From: Chrysomallon squamiferum
Lineage: Eukaryota > Mollusca > Gastropoda > Neomphalida > Peltospiridae
DNA: 30,000 nt
NCBI GenBank assembly: GCA_012295275.1
Contig: CM022665.1
Span: 24,926,946-24,956,945 of the forward strand
Direction: 5' to 3'
The notes below the pieces were generated by a model. It saw only the letters and a list, made by a program, of their open reading frames with translations, had not been told where the DNA came from and made no database searches. A program made the translations under genes and the position numbers. This document shows positions 13,226-25,911 of this stretch, piece after piece (within the stretch, counting starts at the first letter, position 1; every line of letters starts with the position of its first letter).

Positions 13226-13874
13226 TTATTATTATTATTATTTTTTTTTTTTAGGGATTCCAAATCGGATGAATCCTCTGAAAATTGAAGTACTACCGCT
13301 GGGATCCAGTTCTGATTCACAGCAGGCTGAGTTCAACATAACATGGTCGACACCACTGAACAAGACACTGCTGAAGTACTACAGAGTGAGGTGGGAGATG
13401 CAGGACTATCAGCAGACTGCGGAGAGTGAAATGAAAAGTCGAGTTCTGCTGTGGGTGGGGGAGAAGAAGACCAACGAAACCTACATGTTGTTAAAACTGG
13501 AGAAAGACTGCATTTATCATGTTTTTGTGAGTAGCTTATTGAACGAGTTTCAGGATTTAGCAAGACATTTTGTGTATATAGAGCTTATTATGTAAATAGT
13601 TCATAAAAGTTTGCTGTACAGTCAATCATATATGATGGGAACAATTTGAAATTTAGAGTTTTTGTTCTTTTTTGGTTCAGGCTTTTGTCATTAATATTTT
13701 GTTCACTTATTTTTGCTGACAAATAGTGGATGATGCCCATGTTGGACAGGTAGCTGATCTGTAGAGGTTAAATAAAGAAATACATTGGTCATTGTGGGCA
13801 GGTGGCTGTTATGTACATGTGCCCATTAGACAAAGTTCGACTGATGTGTTTGGGTTTATTGTGTGTGCATGTGT

Positions 13875-13942
<68 letters not shown>

Positions 13943-16900
13943 ATGCCTGTTTTTTTTTTATGTCTTTATTTATGTATTTAACATTAAATGTTTATCATTC
14001 AACATTTTATATTTCTTTCTTCAAATTAAATCCAACATTCTGATTATCTTTCAAAAATCAAGACACCACTGTTATGTAAATAATACAATAATTTAAACTA
14101 TCTTTAAAAGAAAATAATGGTTTTTTTGACGATTTTTCATTTTAGGTTGAAGCTTATTTTAGATCTAACACAGAAGGAGGAGCCAATTATCAGAGTGATA
14201 CAATTGAAGTGAACACATCAGACTCGAACAGCACTTCATCAGCCACTCTCATAGCTCAGCCAATCAGACAACAGGAAAGTAAGTGACAGATTCTGTTTAC
14301 AGCCAATCGCTATCTAGATTACATTCAGATACGGGTTAAGTTCTGTTCTTAAATAATTATCACTAATTAGACTGCTTGTTATTGTGGCTGATTATCAAAT
14401 CCTTGTTCTAATAACTACTGAGATGAAATTCTGGTAAAGGTTTGGTTATCTTCTTAAATAATTAGAAGTAATTAGACTCATTGGTAAAATGGCTGATCCA
14501 CCAACCTTCATTCTGAATTGTTAAGCTGTAGGCTTTGGGAGTGGCAGGCATCTGTCAGTGGTTCTAAATCACTGGTCTGGCTAAAGCCTTAAATAATGAA
14601 TTTATAATCAATAAATATAAACATATATATCATGAACTTCATTATATATATATATATAAAATGAAGCTCATTGTTCAAGGGAAAAGCAACAAGAAAAAAA
14701 ACACATTTAATGACTCTTTTAGACAAATATTTTTCGTTTTTGTTTTAATATTAATGTTTTTATGCTTAAGATAATTGTAGAGTATTTGTGCATATTTTTT
14801 ACAATGGTTACCAAACACATTTTGAATTAGTAACAACAGCAAAAGAAGAAATTTTACAGTAACCTGCAGTTTGTAAATCATTTACAGTTAACCTTTTTTT
14901 TTAATGTTTATATTCTAGTGTACTTTTAATTTGTAAATCATTTACAGTTAACCTTTTTTTTAATGTTTATATTCTAGTGTACTTTTAATTTGTAAATCAT
15001 TTACAGTTAACCTTTTTTTTTTAATGTTTATATTCTAGTGTACTTTTAATTTGTAAATCATTTACAGTTAACCTTTTTTTTTTTAATGTTTATATTCTAG
15101 TGTACTTTTAATTTGTAAATCATTTACAGTTAACCTTTTTTTTAATGTTTATATTCTAGTGTACTTTTAATTTGTAAATCATTTACAGTTAACCTTTTTT
15201 TTTAATGTTTATATTCTAGTGTACTTTTAATTTGTAAATCATTTACAGTTAACCTTTTTTTTAATGTTTATATTCTAGTGTACTTTTAATTTGTAAATCA
15301 TTTACAGTTAACCTTTTTTTTTTTTTTAATGTTTATATTCTAGTGTACTTTTAATTTGTAAATCATTTACAGTTAACCTTTTTTTTTAATGTTTATATTC
15401 TAGTGTACTTTTAATTTGTAAATCATTTACAGTTAACCTTTTTTTTTTAATGTTTATATTCTAGTGTACTTTTAATTTGTAAATCATTTACAGTCAAATT
15501 TTTTCTTCCTTTTAACATTTTTGTTTCATTGCACTTTTAAATTTTTCTCTGTTTTTCCTTTTTTTTCTTTTTTTTTTTTCTGAATAACTAGCATTTTTAA
15601 TTATAGATGTCACAATCTGTTTTCTTCTGTTATTAAGTACTTGTTTAGTTTCCTTTTCACCATGGATTCGTGCCAATATTTTCTTATTATTTCTTTTTCT
15701 TCTTCTCCTTCGACTATGTAGTTCAAATAACTGTTTGTTCCCAGTTATCAGATAACACATGATGACAAACATTGCTTTTGAAAGTTACTGACTGGGTTAA
15801 ATCTTTTATTCATATTTCTGTCAGAATTTGACAGGTTAAATCAGATCACCTTATTCGGAATGGGAAAAAAAATTACTGTCTCTTAAATACATCATAAAGA
15901 ATTGCTGTTAGGTGTGAAAGTCTGAGGAGGAGAGTAAAAAAAAAAAAAAAAAAAAAAAAGTGTAATTTTTCATTTTTCTCCCATTAATCATTCCTTTTTG
16001 ACATAACTAGGTGGTGTTACGGTTTCTGAGAAATAGAAATAGTGTGTAGATGAAGAAAAAAAAGTGTATATCTCTCTAAAATACACTGAGAAAAAAATAA
16101 CAAGCTTTGATCTTTAGATCAGGAAATATCTTTCTTTCTTTTTATTTATTTTTTTATTTTTATTTTTTATTTTTTCTGAGGGTAGCAAATATTTATGGAT
16201 AAATTACAACAATTGATATACATCTATTTTTATTTCTTTCTTTTATTTAATTTTTCCTTTCTTTCATTTTCTTATTAAAATTTATATTTTTTCCTTCTCT
16301 CTTTTCTTTTACTATTATGTTTTTCCTTTATTTTTCCTACTTTCCTTTTTTTGTCTTTTCTTTTTACTAGTTAAACTTTTTTATTTTCTTTCTTTCATTT
16401 CTTCATTCCTTTTACTATTAAAAATCTTTATTTTTCCTTCTTAACTGCTACTATTGAAAATCTTTTTTTTATTTTTCTTTCTTTTCTTGTTTTCTTTTAA
16501 AAAAATTCTTTTATTTCTTCAGTCATCCTCAAAGCTTATGATCTGATCTCAAAAAAAAAAAATAAAATAAAATAAATAAATAGGTAAAATAAAATAAAAT
16601 AAAATAAAATAAAATAATAATAATCTGAAAAAAAAAAAAAAAAAAAAAAAAAAATAAAAATAAAAATAAAACCCTTATTTCTAGCACTAATGAAGCTGGC
16701 CATAAATAATGTATGGATGAACTTTTGAAATAAAATTTCTTACTTTTATGTTTATTTAGACTTCTTGGCACAAGAATAATAAGAAATCCTCCTCTACATA
16801 GGATTTACTTAGACTCATTCAGTCTCTGTGTCATGTATTATTTTTCATGTTCAGTACAGTGTCTGGATATGATAAAGTTTACTTTTCTGTGATTAGGTAA

Positions 16901-17016
16901 AAGAGTAATCTGTTTGCAAATATTTGAAAACTTTTTCAATCTTTCCCACATTTGTTTTTGTATTTCATTTACATTTGTGTTTTGTCTTCATTTACTTTTT
17001 GGTATTTTTGTTAGAG

Positions 17017-17069
<53 letters not shown>

Positions 17070-17908
17070 ACCTTTTCTTACATATTATAATTAACAGACA
17101 CAGCAGGTAAATTATACTTTGCACTAATTTTGTACCGTTTACTCATGTTACAAAAACTAACTGAAAAACTGAGAAAAACAAATAATAATAATAAGAAGAA
17201 GAAGAAGAAGCAGAAGGAGAAGACAAAGAAAAATAATAATAAAGATGATGTAGATGATAAATAATATTAAGAATGATATTTGACTTATTCCCTTGAACTT
17301 TATAAAATAATACAATTATCTCAATATTAAAGTGTTCTGGATTGTTTCTATAAGCTATGAAATATTCACCATAATTTTTACTTTCCAGACTAGGTTCTAA
17401 TTAGAAATGTTGTTGTTTTAGAGCACCACTTCAGCACACTGAGTGGTATAATTATTGGAGTTACAGTTGTAGTCAGCCTTGTCATTCTGGCTCTGATAAT
17501 CCTCTTCATCTACAAAAAGAGAAAGAATTTCAAAGACATCATAATTCCGCGAACAACAGTGTCGAAAAGTAACAGCTACAAATCCAATATGGGAGGTAAG
17601 GCTAAAATATTTATGTTATTTATTTATTTATTTATTATTATTATTATTTTTTTTTTTTTTTTTTATTATTATTATTTTTTTAGCTTTTTAATAGTTGTAG
17701 TAGCAGTAGTAGTACTTGTGGTAGTTTTAATAGTAATAATAATAGTAGCATTAGAGTAGTGATAGGAATTGTAATAATAGTAGTGGTAGTTGTTGTTGTT
17801 GTAGTAATAGTGTTTGTAGTAGTAGCATCAGCAACAGTAGTAATAGAAGCATCAGTATTACTATTATTATTAGAGTAGTAGAAGAAGCAGTATTAATACT
17901 AGTAGTCA

Positions 17909-17943
<35 letters not shown>

Positions 17944-20900
17944 TCTGCAGCAAAAGTAGTAGTAGTAATGCTATTTTTATTCGTTATAAACTGTATTTAT
18001 ATAGAAGAATGCTCATCTGTGGTGTAATGTGTAACAAAATCAATGTTAAATTCTAGCCTGTAACTCACAACTGATGCATCATAGCTCTGGTATGTGCATT
18101 ACTGCTTGGGAAAAAAATGTACATAAAATGCATATTGTGAGTCTTGATGGATTAAACAATCTTAAACTATCCAGTCCACTCTTTTCTGTGTTAGCCAGAT
18201 CTGAATGACTGGTTTATTAAAAGCTCTAGTATGTGTTGTCCTGTCAGAGTGTTTGTAAAAGACTCTCACCAACTTTTCAGTATTAAGAATAGTCCATAGA
18301 ATGTCGGTATATGTTAATGATCCATTTTCTGATCACAGAAATAGTGATATGTTACAGTTCTCAGACTGTTTTGTCATTGACAAACTTCATTTTATGCCCA
18401 AAACCCTGCAGACTATTTGTAGAAGCTGTAGATGAAATACAAATGAAATTCTTATTTAAACATAGATCATGTGTTTAGATCATTTCCATGTATTACAAAA
18501 TCCAAAAAAGTCTGAAATCTGAAACACTTCTGGTACCAGGTTTCCTTTCTCATCATCTCAACAAAAAAAAAAAGAAGAAAAAAAAGTATTTGGCATCCAT
18601 TATTAAAATCTTTCTTTCCTTTCATCAAGCATTCTCAAACCTTATGGCTTAATAAATCAGGTTTTAAATAAGTGCTTGTATTTTTTATTTTTTATTTTTT
18701 TACAAATTCTTTTAGAAAATAACTAAGATGTTTTCTACATTAATTAACAATCTAAGTCTTATAAACATTAATATATTCATTTCTTGTTATCAGCAGGAAA
18801 ATCAGACTACTCTAATCAACTGGTTGTTGTCAGTGACGAATGGGAGCTGGACCCGAAACTGCTCAAGTTCAGCACACCACTGGGCCAGGGGGCTTTTGGA
18901 AAAGTTGTTACTGGTTACTATAACGACTGGAAAGTTGCCATAAAACTTGTTAAAGGTGAGTCAGGCTGTAGGCAAGCAGGTGCAATGAAATCAAACGTGT
19001 TCACTCATAATTAATGACCGAACATAAAAATTGTCTGTTTGCAAGGAGTTTTTGGAGATGAGAAGGGTTTGTCAGTTACGGGCGACGTGGATGAAGCGGA
19101 ACGTATCATCTTGTAACTGTGTGAATATTTAGTTTCTGCTGCTTTGTGGTGGAAGATAATTATAGCCCAAAAGGCTGTTTATGTATTCACCGTATTGATA
19201 GTGCATTAATGAGCCTTTCTCAACAGCCCAGTTTATGTAACTACATTGAACGTTGTTTGGTTCCATATGTTACTTGTCATGCATGTGCTGATGGTTATCT
19301 TTGTAGAGTTGTAAACAAATAAGAATATCCCACCTGTTGTATTTACAAAGATTTGAAAAAGAAACAAAAGTGAAGAATAAGAAAAAAAAAAAAAAAAATA
19401 TATATATGTATTTAAAAAGAAAAAAAAGATAGATAAAATTTAATTATAATGAAAGAAAATTGAAGAGAAGGTAAGAAAGAAAGAGGAATGATAATGAAAG
19501 AAAAGTGAAGAGAAGGGAAGGTAAGAAAGATGAATGATAATGAAAGAAAAGTGAAGAGAAGGGGAAAGATGAATGATAATGAAAGAAAAGAAAGATGAAT
19601 GATAATGAAAGAAAAGTGAAGAGAAGGTAAGAAAGAAAGATGAATGATAATGAAAGAAAAGTGAAGAGAAGGTAAGAAAGAAAGATGAATGATAATGAAA
19701 GAAAAGTGAAGAGAAGGTAAGAAAGAAAGATGAATGATAATGAAAGAAAAGTAAAAAGAATGTAGGAAAGAATATTAAGGAAAACTAAATGATAATTTTA
19801 AAAAGGAAAGAAAAAGTAGGAAAGTATAAAAAGAAGAAGAAAGAAAAAATATCAAAGAAAAGCAAAGAAAAACAGGAAAGAATGAAAAAGAAAGAAAGAA
19901 AGATAAATGATAATAAAATGAAAGGAAAGGAAAGGAAAGGAAAGGTAAGATAGAACAGAAAAAAAATTAAAAATGAGAATATAAAAGAAAAAACAAAAAA
20001 TGATAAAGAAAATAAAAACAAATATAAAGAAAAAAAAGATTAAAGAAAAGGAAAGATTATACAAGTAAAGTGAAAGAAACCAAACAGAAAAAACAATTGT
20101 TGATATTTGTTAGATGTTTTTAAACATGTTATATGTGTGTTATTGCTTGTGATTATGTTGATTTGTTAAACAGACATTGGGTGAGTGTTCTAAATATGAG
20201 TTCGTTAACACTACCTGAATAAACATCAAGATACATGAGGATTGTGCCTACTTACATAAATAAGAAAAAAGTAGGTTTTTTTTTTTTTTTTTTTCATTAA
20301 TAAATGTAAATTTCTATGAAATAACTGTTGTAACAACAAAAAGTATGAAGCATTTAATAATAATAATAATAATAACAACAGTAATAATAATAATAATTAG
20401 AAGAAAAAAAAGAATAAAAAAGAATAAATATTTTAAGGAAATGAAAAGAATATTTATTTTAAATGAATTATCCATTATTCCTTTAAAAAAGAAGAAAAAA
20501 AAAAAAAAGATTAATGTAAAATAATTGTAACATTTTGAATTTAAAGGAAAACCCCTAGAAAAACTTCACTAAATAAAAATGTATTAAAATTACATAAATA
20601 AATAATAAGAAAAAAAAGAAAAGAAAAAAAGAGACCCCTAAAAACCACCAAAAAAAAGAAAAAGAAAAAAAACCCAGGATGTTTGCATTAAATATGCTTT
20701 TTGAATTCATTTTATCTTCCACATCCAAACTTTGATGAATTCTGGCAGGAGGAGACAACTCTATTTAAGAGCGATTTCACACAGATTACAATGAGCAGGA
20801 AAACCGCAGACTGCACATTACATGTAAATTTATTGTGAATCTGACACGGGAATATCTTAAGCCTGCCTCCACAGCAGATACTATCAGTGTCACCTCAGTC

Positions 20901-21620
20901 TTGTGTGGTATATGTGCTGATATTTATACACACACCGTGATAGTGCAATACAAGACGTATCTGCTAGCAATGACTGCAATATCTGATAGTGTTGGCACCG
21001 ATCCAGCACTGTTAAACTGCAGGGCACCTTGATTCCCATCAATTCCGTTTGATAAGAGACAAACAAGATCTGTTCCTATCAACACACAAATCTCCAGTTT
21101 CCTCAATCCAGAACCACCTGCCTCTGCCAGTTTTTTAAAAGTCGAGGAATGATGGATATAAAATTTTATTATTATGAAAGTGTATGACCCATCTTTAACA
21201 GCAATGCTAATAATAACATTTTTCTGTTTGTGCTATTGTTATGATGAGAAGACAAAATACATGATTAAAATGGTATCACTGGCAGTATGAATAAATAATC
21301 TACATATGTTTTGTTATATTATTATATTGTATTTCCAAATGATTGTGTCATTTATTGTAGGAAACAGACCTTTTCTAATAATTAAGTAAGGTTCACGACA
21401 GTATGTAAAGTAGCATTTTTCATTTTCTTCTGACATTATTTTGTTCACAGAGAAAACCAAAAAAGGTTAAAGAGAGAAATATCTTAATGTCTTAACATCT
21501 TAAAGTTTGCTTTAAGTTTTGACACAAATGTGATTAGACTGATATTGGTGTATTATTAATTTTTTTTTTTAAATTTAATATATTTTTGTAATCAACATTT
21601 TGTATAACATTTATACCTGT

Positions 21621-21656
<36 letters not shown>

Positions 21657-23556
21657 GTGTGTAAAATATACAGAATTAGTAGTTGTGTGTGTATATGTGA
21701 GTGTCCATACATATGTAGAATACTGGTTATGTAATATATTTGCTATATAATATGTAACACATTATAATGAGCATACAGACTATTGTGCTGGTAGTACATT
21801 GTTTTTGTTACACACAGGTCAGTTGTTCACAAACAAACAGGTGGAAACATTAGCAGTGTAGCAGTTTATCATATTCTTTTCACGAGTCGACATGTCATAT
21901 TTAGGTTTACAAATGAGAAACAGGTCTTAATGATGGCAATCTATTCTGGCTGCCATTAGACAGGTTTAAAACATCTGTCCAGGAATCCCCAGGCACCACA
22001 GTTTCGGTAGAGATGAGTGTATCTGTATACATCAACTGTATTTACTGTATTATCACACACATTAAACAAGATGGGGGTAACACTGATATATCTTTTGTTA
22101 TCTGTGAAAGCAAACGAGAGTTTGATTGCTTCATCTTGGGTATTGGATGTATATCACCTGCGTAAATTGGAACTTCTAGCAGGTGCAGGTCGTGACAAAG
22201 AAATGAAAAATCTACAAATTATTTCATCTCTCTCTGGTTGCAAATAGAATCCTCCTGCTTCTGCGAATTCTTTTGGCATAAACAGTACAGACAAACAGAT
22301 CACTTTTATTTGTTATTGTGTTTTTGTTTTTTTATGCATCTTAGATAAGATATGAAAGTATATGTGTTTGCATGTCAGTGTGTATGTCTGTATGTATGTG
22401 TTTATGCATGTGTGTGTATCTGTGTATGTATGTACAAGCTCACGCATATTTGTTCCTGATATAATTCTGTGTGTATATGTGTGTGTGGTTCTGCACATGG
22501 GTATGTTTGTGTGTGTGTTTATGTAATTGCTCACACATTTTTTCTTGATACATTTGTCTGTGTTTATATTCAAGCATGTTTGTTCTTTTGTATAAGTTTC
22601 TATATATATATGTGAGAGACAGAAAGAAAAAGATATATGTCTATGCACTTACAAGTAAATATACAGATATAAAAGTACATGTGGATGTGCACGTATGTGT
22701 GTGAATACTTGCAAGTGACAGAATGCATGTATGTATGTATGTATGTATGTATGTATGTATGTATGTATCTATGCATATATAAACACCAGCATCAAAACCC
22801 AGAAAGAATAAAAATCAAATCAAATGCACATAATAAAAATATACACAAGTGAAAAACCCTGGTGAACTGACTGTATGTTGTAGGTATACTTGGATGATAT
22901 CCAGTCTATTCCTAAAAATCCTTTCTGTCAAAATGGCTTTCTAATTCTGGAAGATTCCAGAGATAACTACTTTACTTTGTGATGTAGAACAGTGTGGCGT
23001 AAACAACGGAGTAATAATAAACAAAACATTGGAAATGTATTGTACTTCTTTTATGTTGTTTTCCTGCTTGATGGGTTGAAAATGTCTGTCTCAAGACTTA
23101 ATTTCCTGAAATGTTACAAACTTGATGTATAAACCAGTATACCAGGAATAGTGTTGTTTTGTTTGTTTTCATGTATATGCTGAATTTAAAACTTGTGCTT
23201 TTATATTCTGTATATAGAACATGTACCAGTTACTCAATTCAAACATGCAAACACAAGCATACATGTCTTCTTCACACAGTATTGTTTGATATCAGTAATT
23301 CATGTATACATTTCATGTTATTATTTTATTTCAATTTTTAAAGCTTTTAAAATGTGTTTGTGCTTAATTAAAAACCAAAGAAACATTTTGTCCACATAAG
23401 ACTTTCACCCCAACTTTCTTTAGATTTTTATTTAATTTCATTATTTATTCAGTTATGTAATGGGGGGGAGAGGGAGGGAGAGAGAGAGGGAGGGAGAGAG
23501 GAGAGGGAGGGAGGGAGGGGGAGGGAGGGAGGGAGAGAGAGGAGAGAGAGAGAGAG

Positions 23557-23595
<39 letters not shown>

Positions 23596-25074
23596 TATTC
23601 ATTATGTATTCTGCCTATACAGTAGTAGCAGTGGTAATAGTAGTTGTAACAGTGGTAGTAGTAGGAGTAGTAGTAATAATAATGATGATGATGATAGTCA
23701 TAGTAATAATAGTGATACTATGTAATGTTAATTCATTATTTATTTATTTTTCAGAAGGTGCCCCACTCTCTTACAAGGAGGATCTGGTGGCTGAGATAAA
23801 TCTGATGAAGCGGATTGGTTCACATCCTAACATTGTGTCTATGATTGGAGCCTGCACACTTTGTGAACCCATAGCTCTTATCATGGAATTTGTCCCATAT
23901 GGAAACCTGCAGGCCTTCCTCAAGTAAGTACACATGTCCTTTACACTGATTCAGTGTATCCAATTTAAATACACATGTCCTTATATACAGCTAATATATA
24001 TACGTTGCTTATGTGTATTCGAACTTAAATACACATGTTCTGATATACTGCTAATAATTTTTTTCAAAGTTAAACATGCATGTCCCTATATACTGCTGCT
24101 ATGTACTCAAACTTCAGTACACACATCCCTGTATACTGCTTTCATATGTCCAAACTTAAATATGCATATTCTTATGTATTGCTAATATGTTTTCAAAGTT
24201 AAATACATGTCCCTATATATTACTTCAGTCTATCCAAACTTGTCCTTATATATTACAAAGTGTTTTTTTAAGTCTTTAAACTTATGTCCTATGTACTGCT
24301 TATGTATAAAACACACACACACACACACACACATATATGTATATATATTGCACAGACTTAAATACACATTTCTTAACATATTACATACTATTTCTCCAAA
24401 TTCAAACTGAGGTAGACATATCCTCAATATTACACAGTGTTTTATCTGTGTTCGAACATAAGTTCACATTTTGTAAGAATACCTCAGTGCAGATAAACCA
24501 ATACATTTCTTCTCTCACACTTTTACTTTTATCACTGTAAACTTTTATATCAGCTTGACACCTGTTGACTGCTAACACAGAACTATGTTGAAATGTCACT
24601 AAAAATCTAAATATTCATTAATTCTGGTAAGGTAATCTCATACTTAAAACTTGAGCACTGATAATGTGCATGAAAATAGACAAGAGTAGAACTGAACCAT
24701 AATGTACTAAAAAAACAAAAATGGTGATTGCAGGATCAAATTGGGCTCTCTCCCTGTCCAGCCAGTACTCCAAAACTGGGGTATCAAATGTTTTTTTTTC
24801 TTGGTTTGTTACATAGGTAGGATAAACTGCTTCAGTGTATCCAAAGTTGAATACCTATATATTACCTATATATTATTAATTTTTTTTAATGTATTTAAAT
24901 ACACTCATCCCTATTTAATGCTTCTCTTAATCCAAATTAAATACATATATCCCTGTATTTTGTCATAATAACAGAATGGAATACCTTGTAAATATTAATT
25001 AAAATGTCTTCAGGTGTTACTGTTAATCATTCATTCATTAAATATGCTTTACTCAACCAAATACGGTATCAAAG

Positions 25075-25134
<60 letters not shown>

Positions 25135-25880
25135 TGATGATGATGATGATGATGATATTAATGATGATGATGATGATGATGATAACGAGTAACAACAGTC
25201 ACAATAACAACAACAGTAATGAAAATAATAATTTTAAAACAAAGCTAGATGAAATCTCAGTTGTTATCATAGTACACACACTTTCAAATGTAGAGACAAG
25301 AGATTTGAGAAAGTGTTTTACGTCATACAGCTACACTTGTTTTCTACTTGTCATGACCTACTGATACAGATCTATGGAAATTTTTTGTTTCCATTAGTGC
25401 CAGACATTCTTATCTAGCAAAAAGAAATGTTCAGAAAACTTCAAAAAGTTCCACACAACCGATTTTCTATGTATCTTCAAACTTTTTTGCCCAGCAAAGA
25501 AGCTGTGCCTGATAGAAAAGAATGCTGGTGATAAAAAACACTCACGGTAATGATAACTGTAACTGTTAGTGATAATTAACATCATTAGTTAAAAAATAAA
25601 ACTTTGCAAAATCTACAGTACATAATGAAGATATCTCACCAAGGTAATGGTAGATGTTAATTGTATCATGCATTCAAGGGCAACTTTTTTTTTTTATCTT
25701 TAAATTTTTTTGAGGATTTTTTTTTCTTTTCTCTTTTTCTTTTACTTTCTCTTTTCTTAACTTTTTGATTTCTTTCTTTTTCTATCTTTTTCTTTTTCTT
25801 TCTTTCTTTCTTTTCCTTTTCTTACTTCCAACATCTTTCAAGATATGTGTGTGTGTATATTTATATGTATGTGTATGTGT

Positions 25881-25911
<31 letters not shown>

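Larger units (their letters stand above)
14279..17421 (+). other. Intron 10
   Basis: A 3.14 kb intron between the last ectodomain exon and the transmembrane exon. It contains two diverged direct repeats (14346-14392 and 14451-14497), a nested inverted repeat (14530-14589), the array of about 60 bp units (14869-15494), T- and A-rich tracts (about 15540-16670), (GT)n at 17023-17068 and a purine-rich AAG/AAT tract at 17180-17260. No exon was recognised inside. Confidence 0.85.
18956..23754 (+). other. Intron 12
   Basis: A 4.8 kb intron that splits the kinase N-lobe between strand beta-3 and helix C. It contains a moderately complex block at 19030-19300, a purine-rich segment with a 45 bp minisatellite (about 19355-20095), A/T tracts to 20650, a more complex block at 20740-21125, (GT)n at 21622-21653, (TATG)n at 22725-22768, and a (GA)n/(AT)n compound tract at 23461-23592. 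No coding exon was found in it. Confidence 0.85.

Noticed and set aside
12899-13288. 129-codon plus frame entering exon 9
   Set aside because: Most of it is encoded by (TTA)n and poly-T in the intron. The real exon starts at 13255 in another frame.
17596-17759. Extension of exon 11 giving a second hydrophobic segment
   Set aside because: The hydrophobic residues come from (TTA)n and (GTA)n repeats beyond a good GTAAGG donor.
21880-21905. GACATGTC as a p53-type half site
   Set aside because: The flanking bases do not fit the decamer consensus and there is no second half site nearby.
23460-23754. Upstream extension of exon 13 (Gly/Arg/Glu-rich then hydrophobic)
   Set aside because: It is repeat-encoded by GGGA, AT and GTA tracts. 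The TTTTTCAG acceptor at 23754 joins exon 12 in frame and restores a normal kinase.
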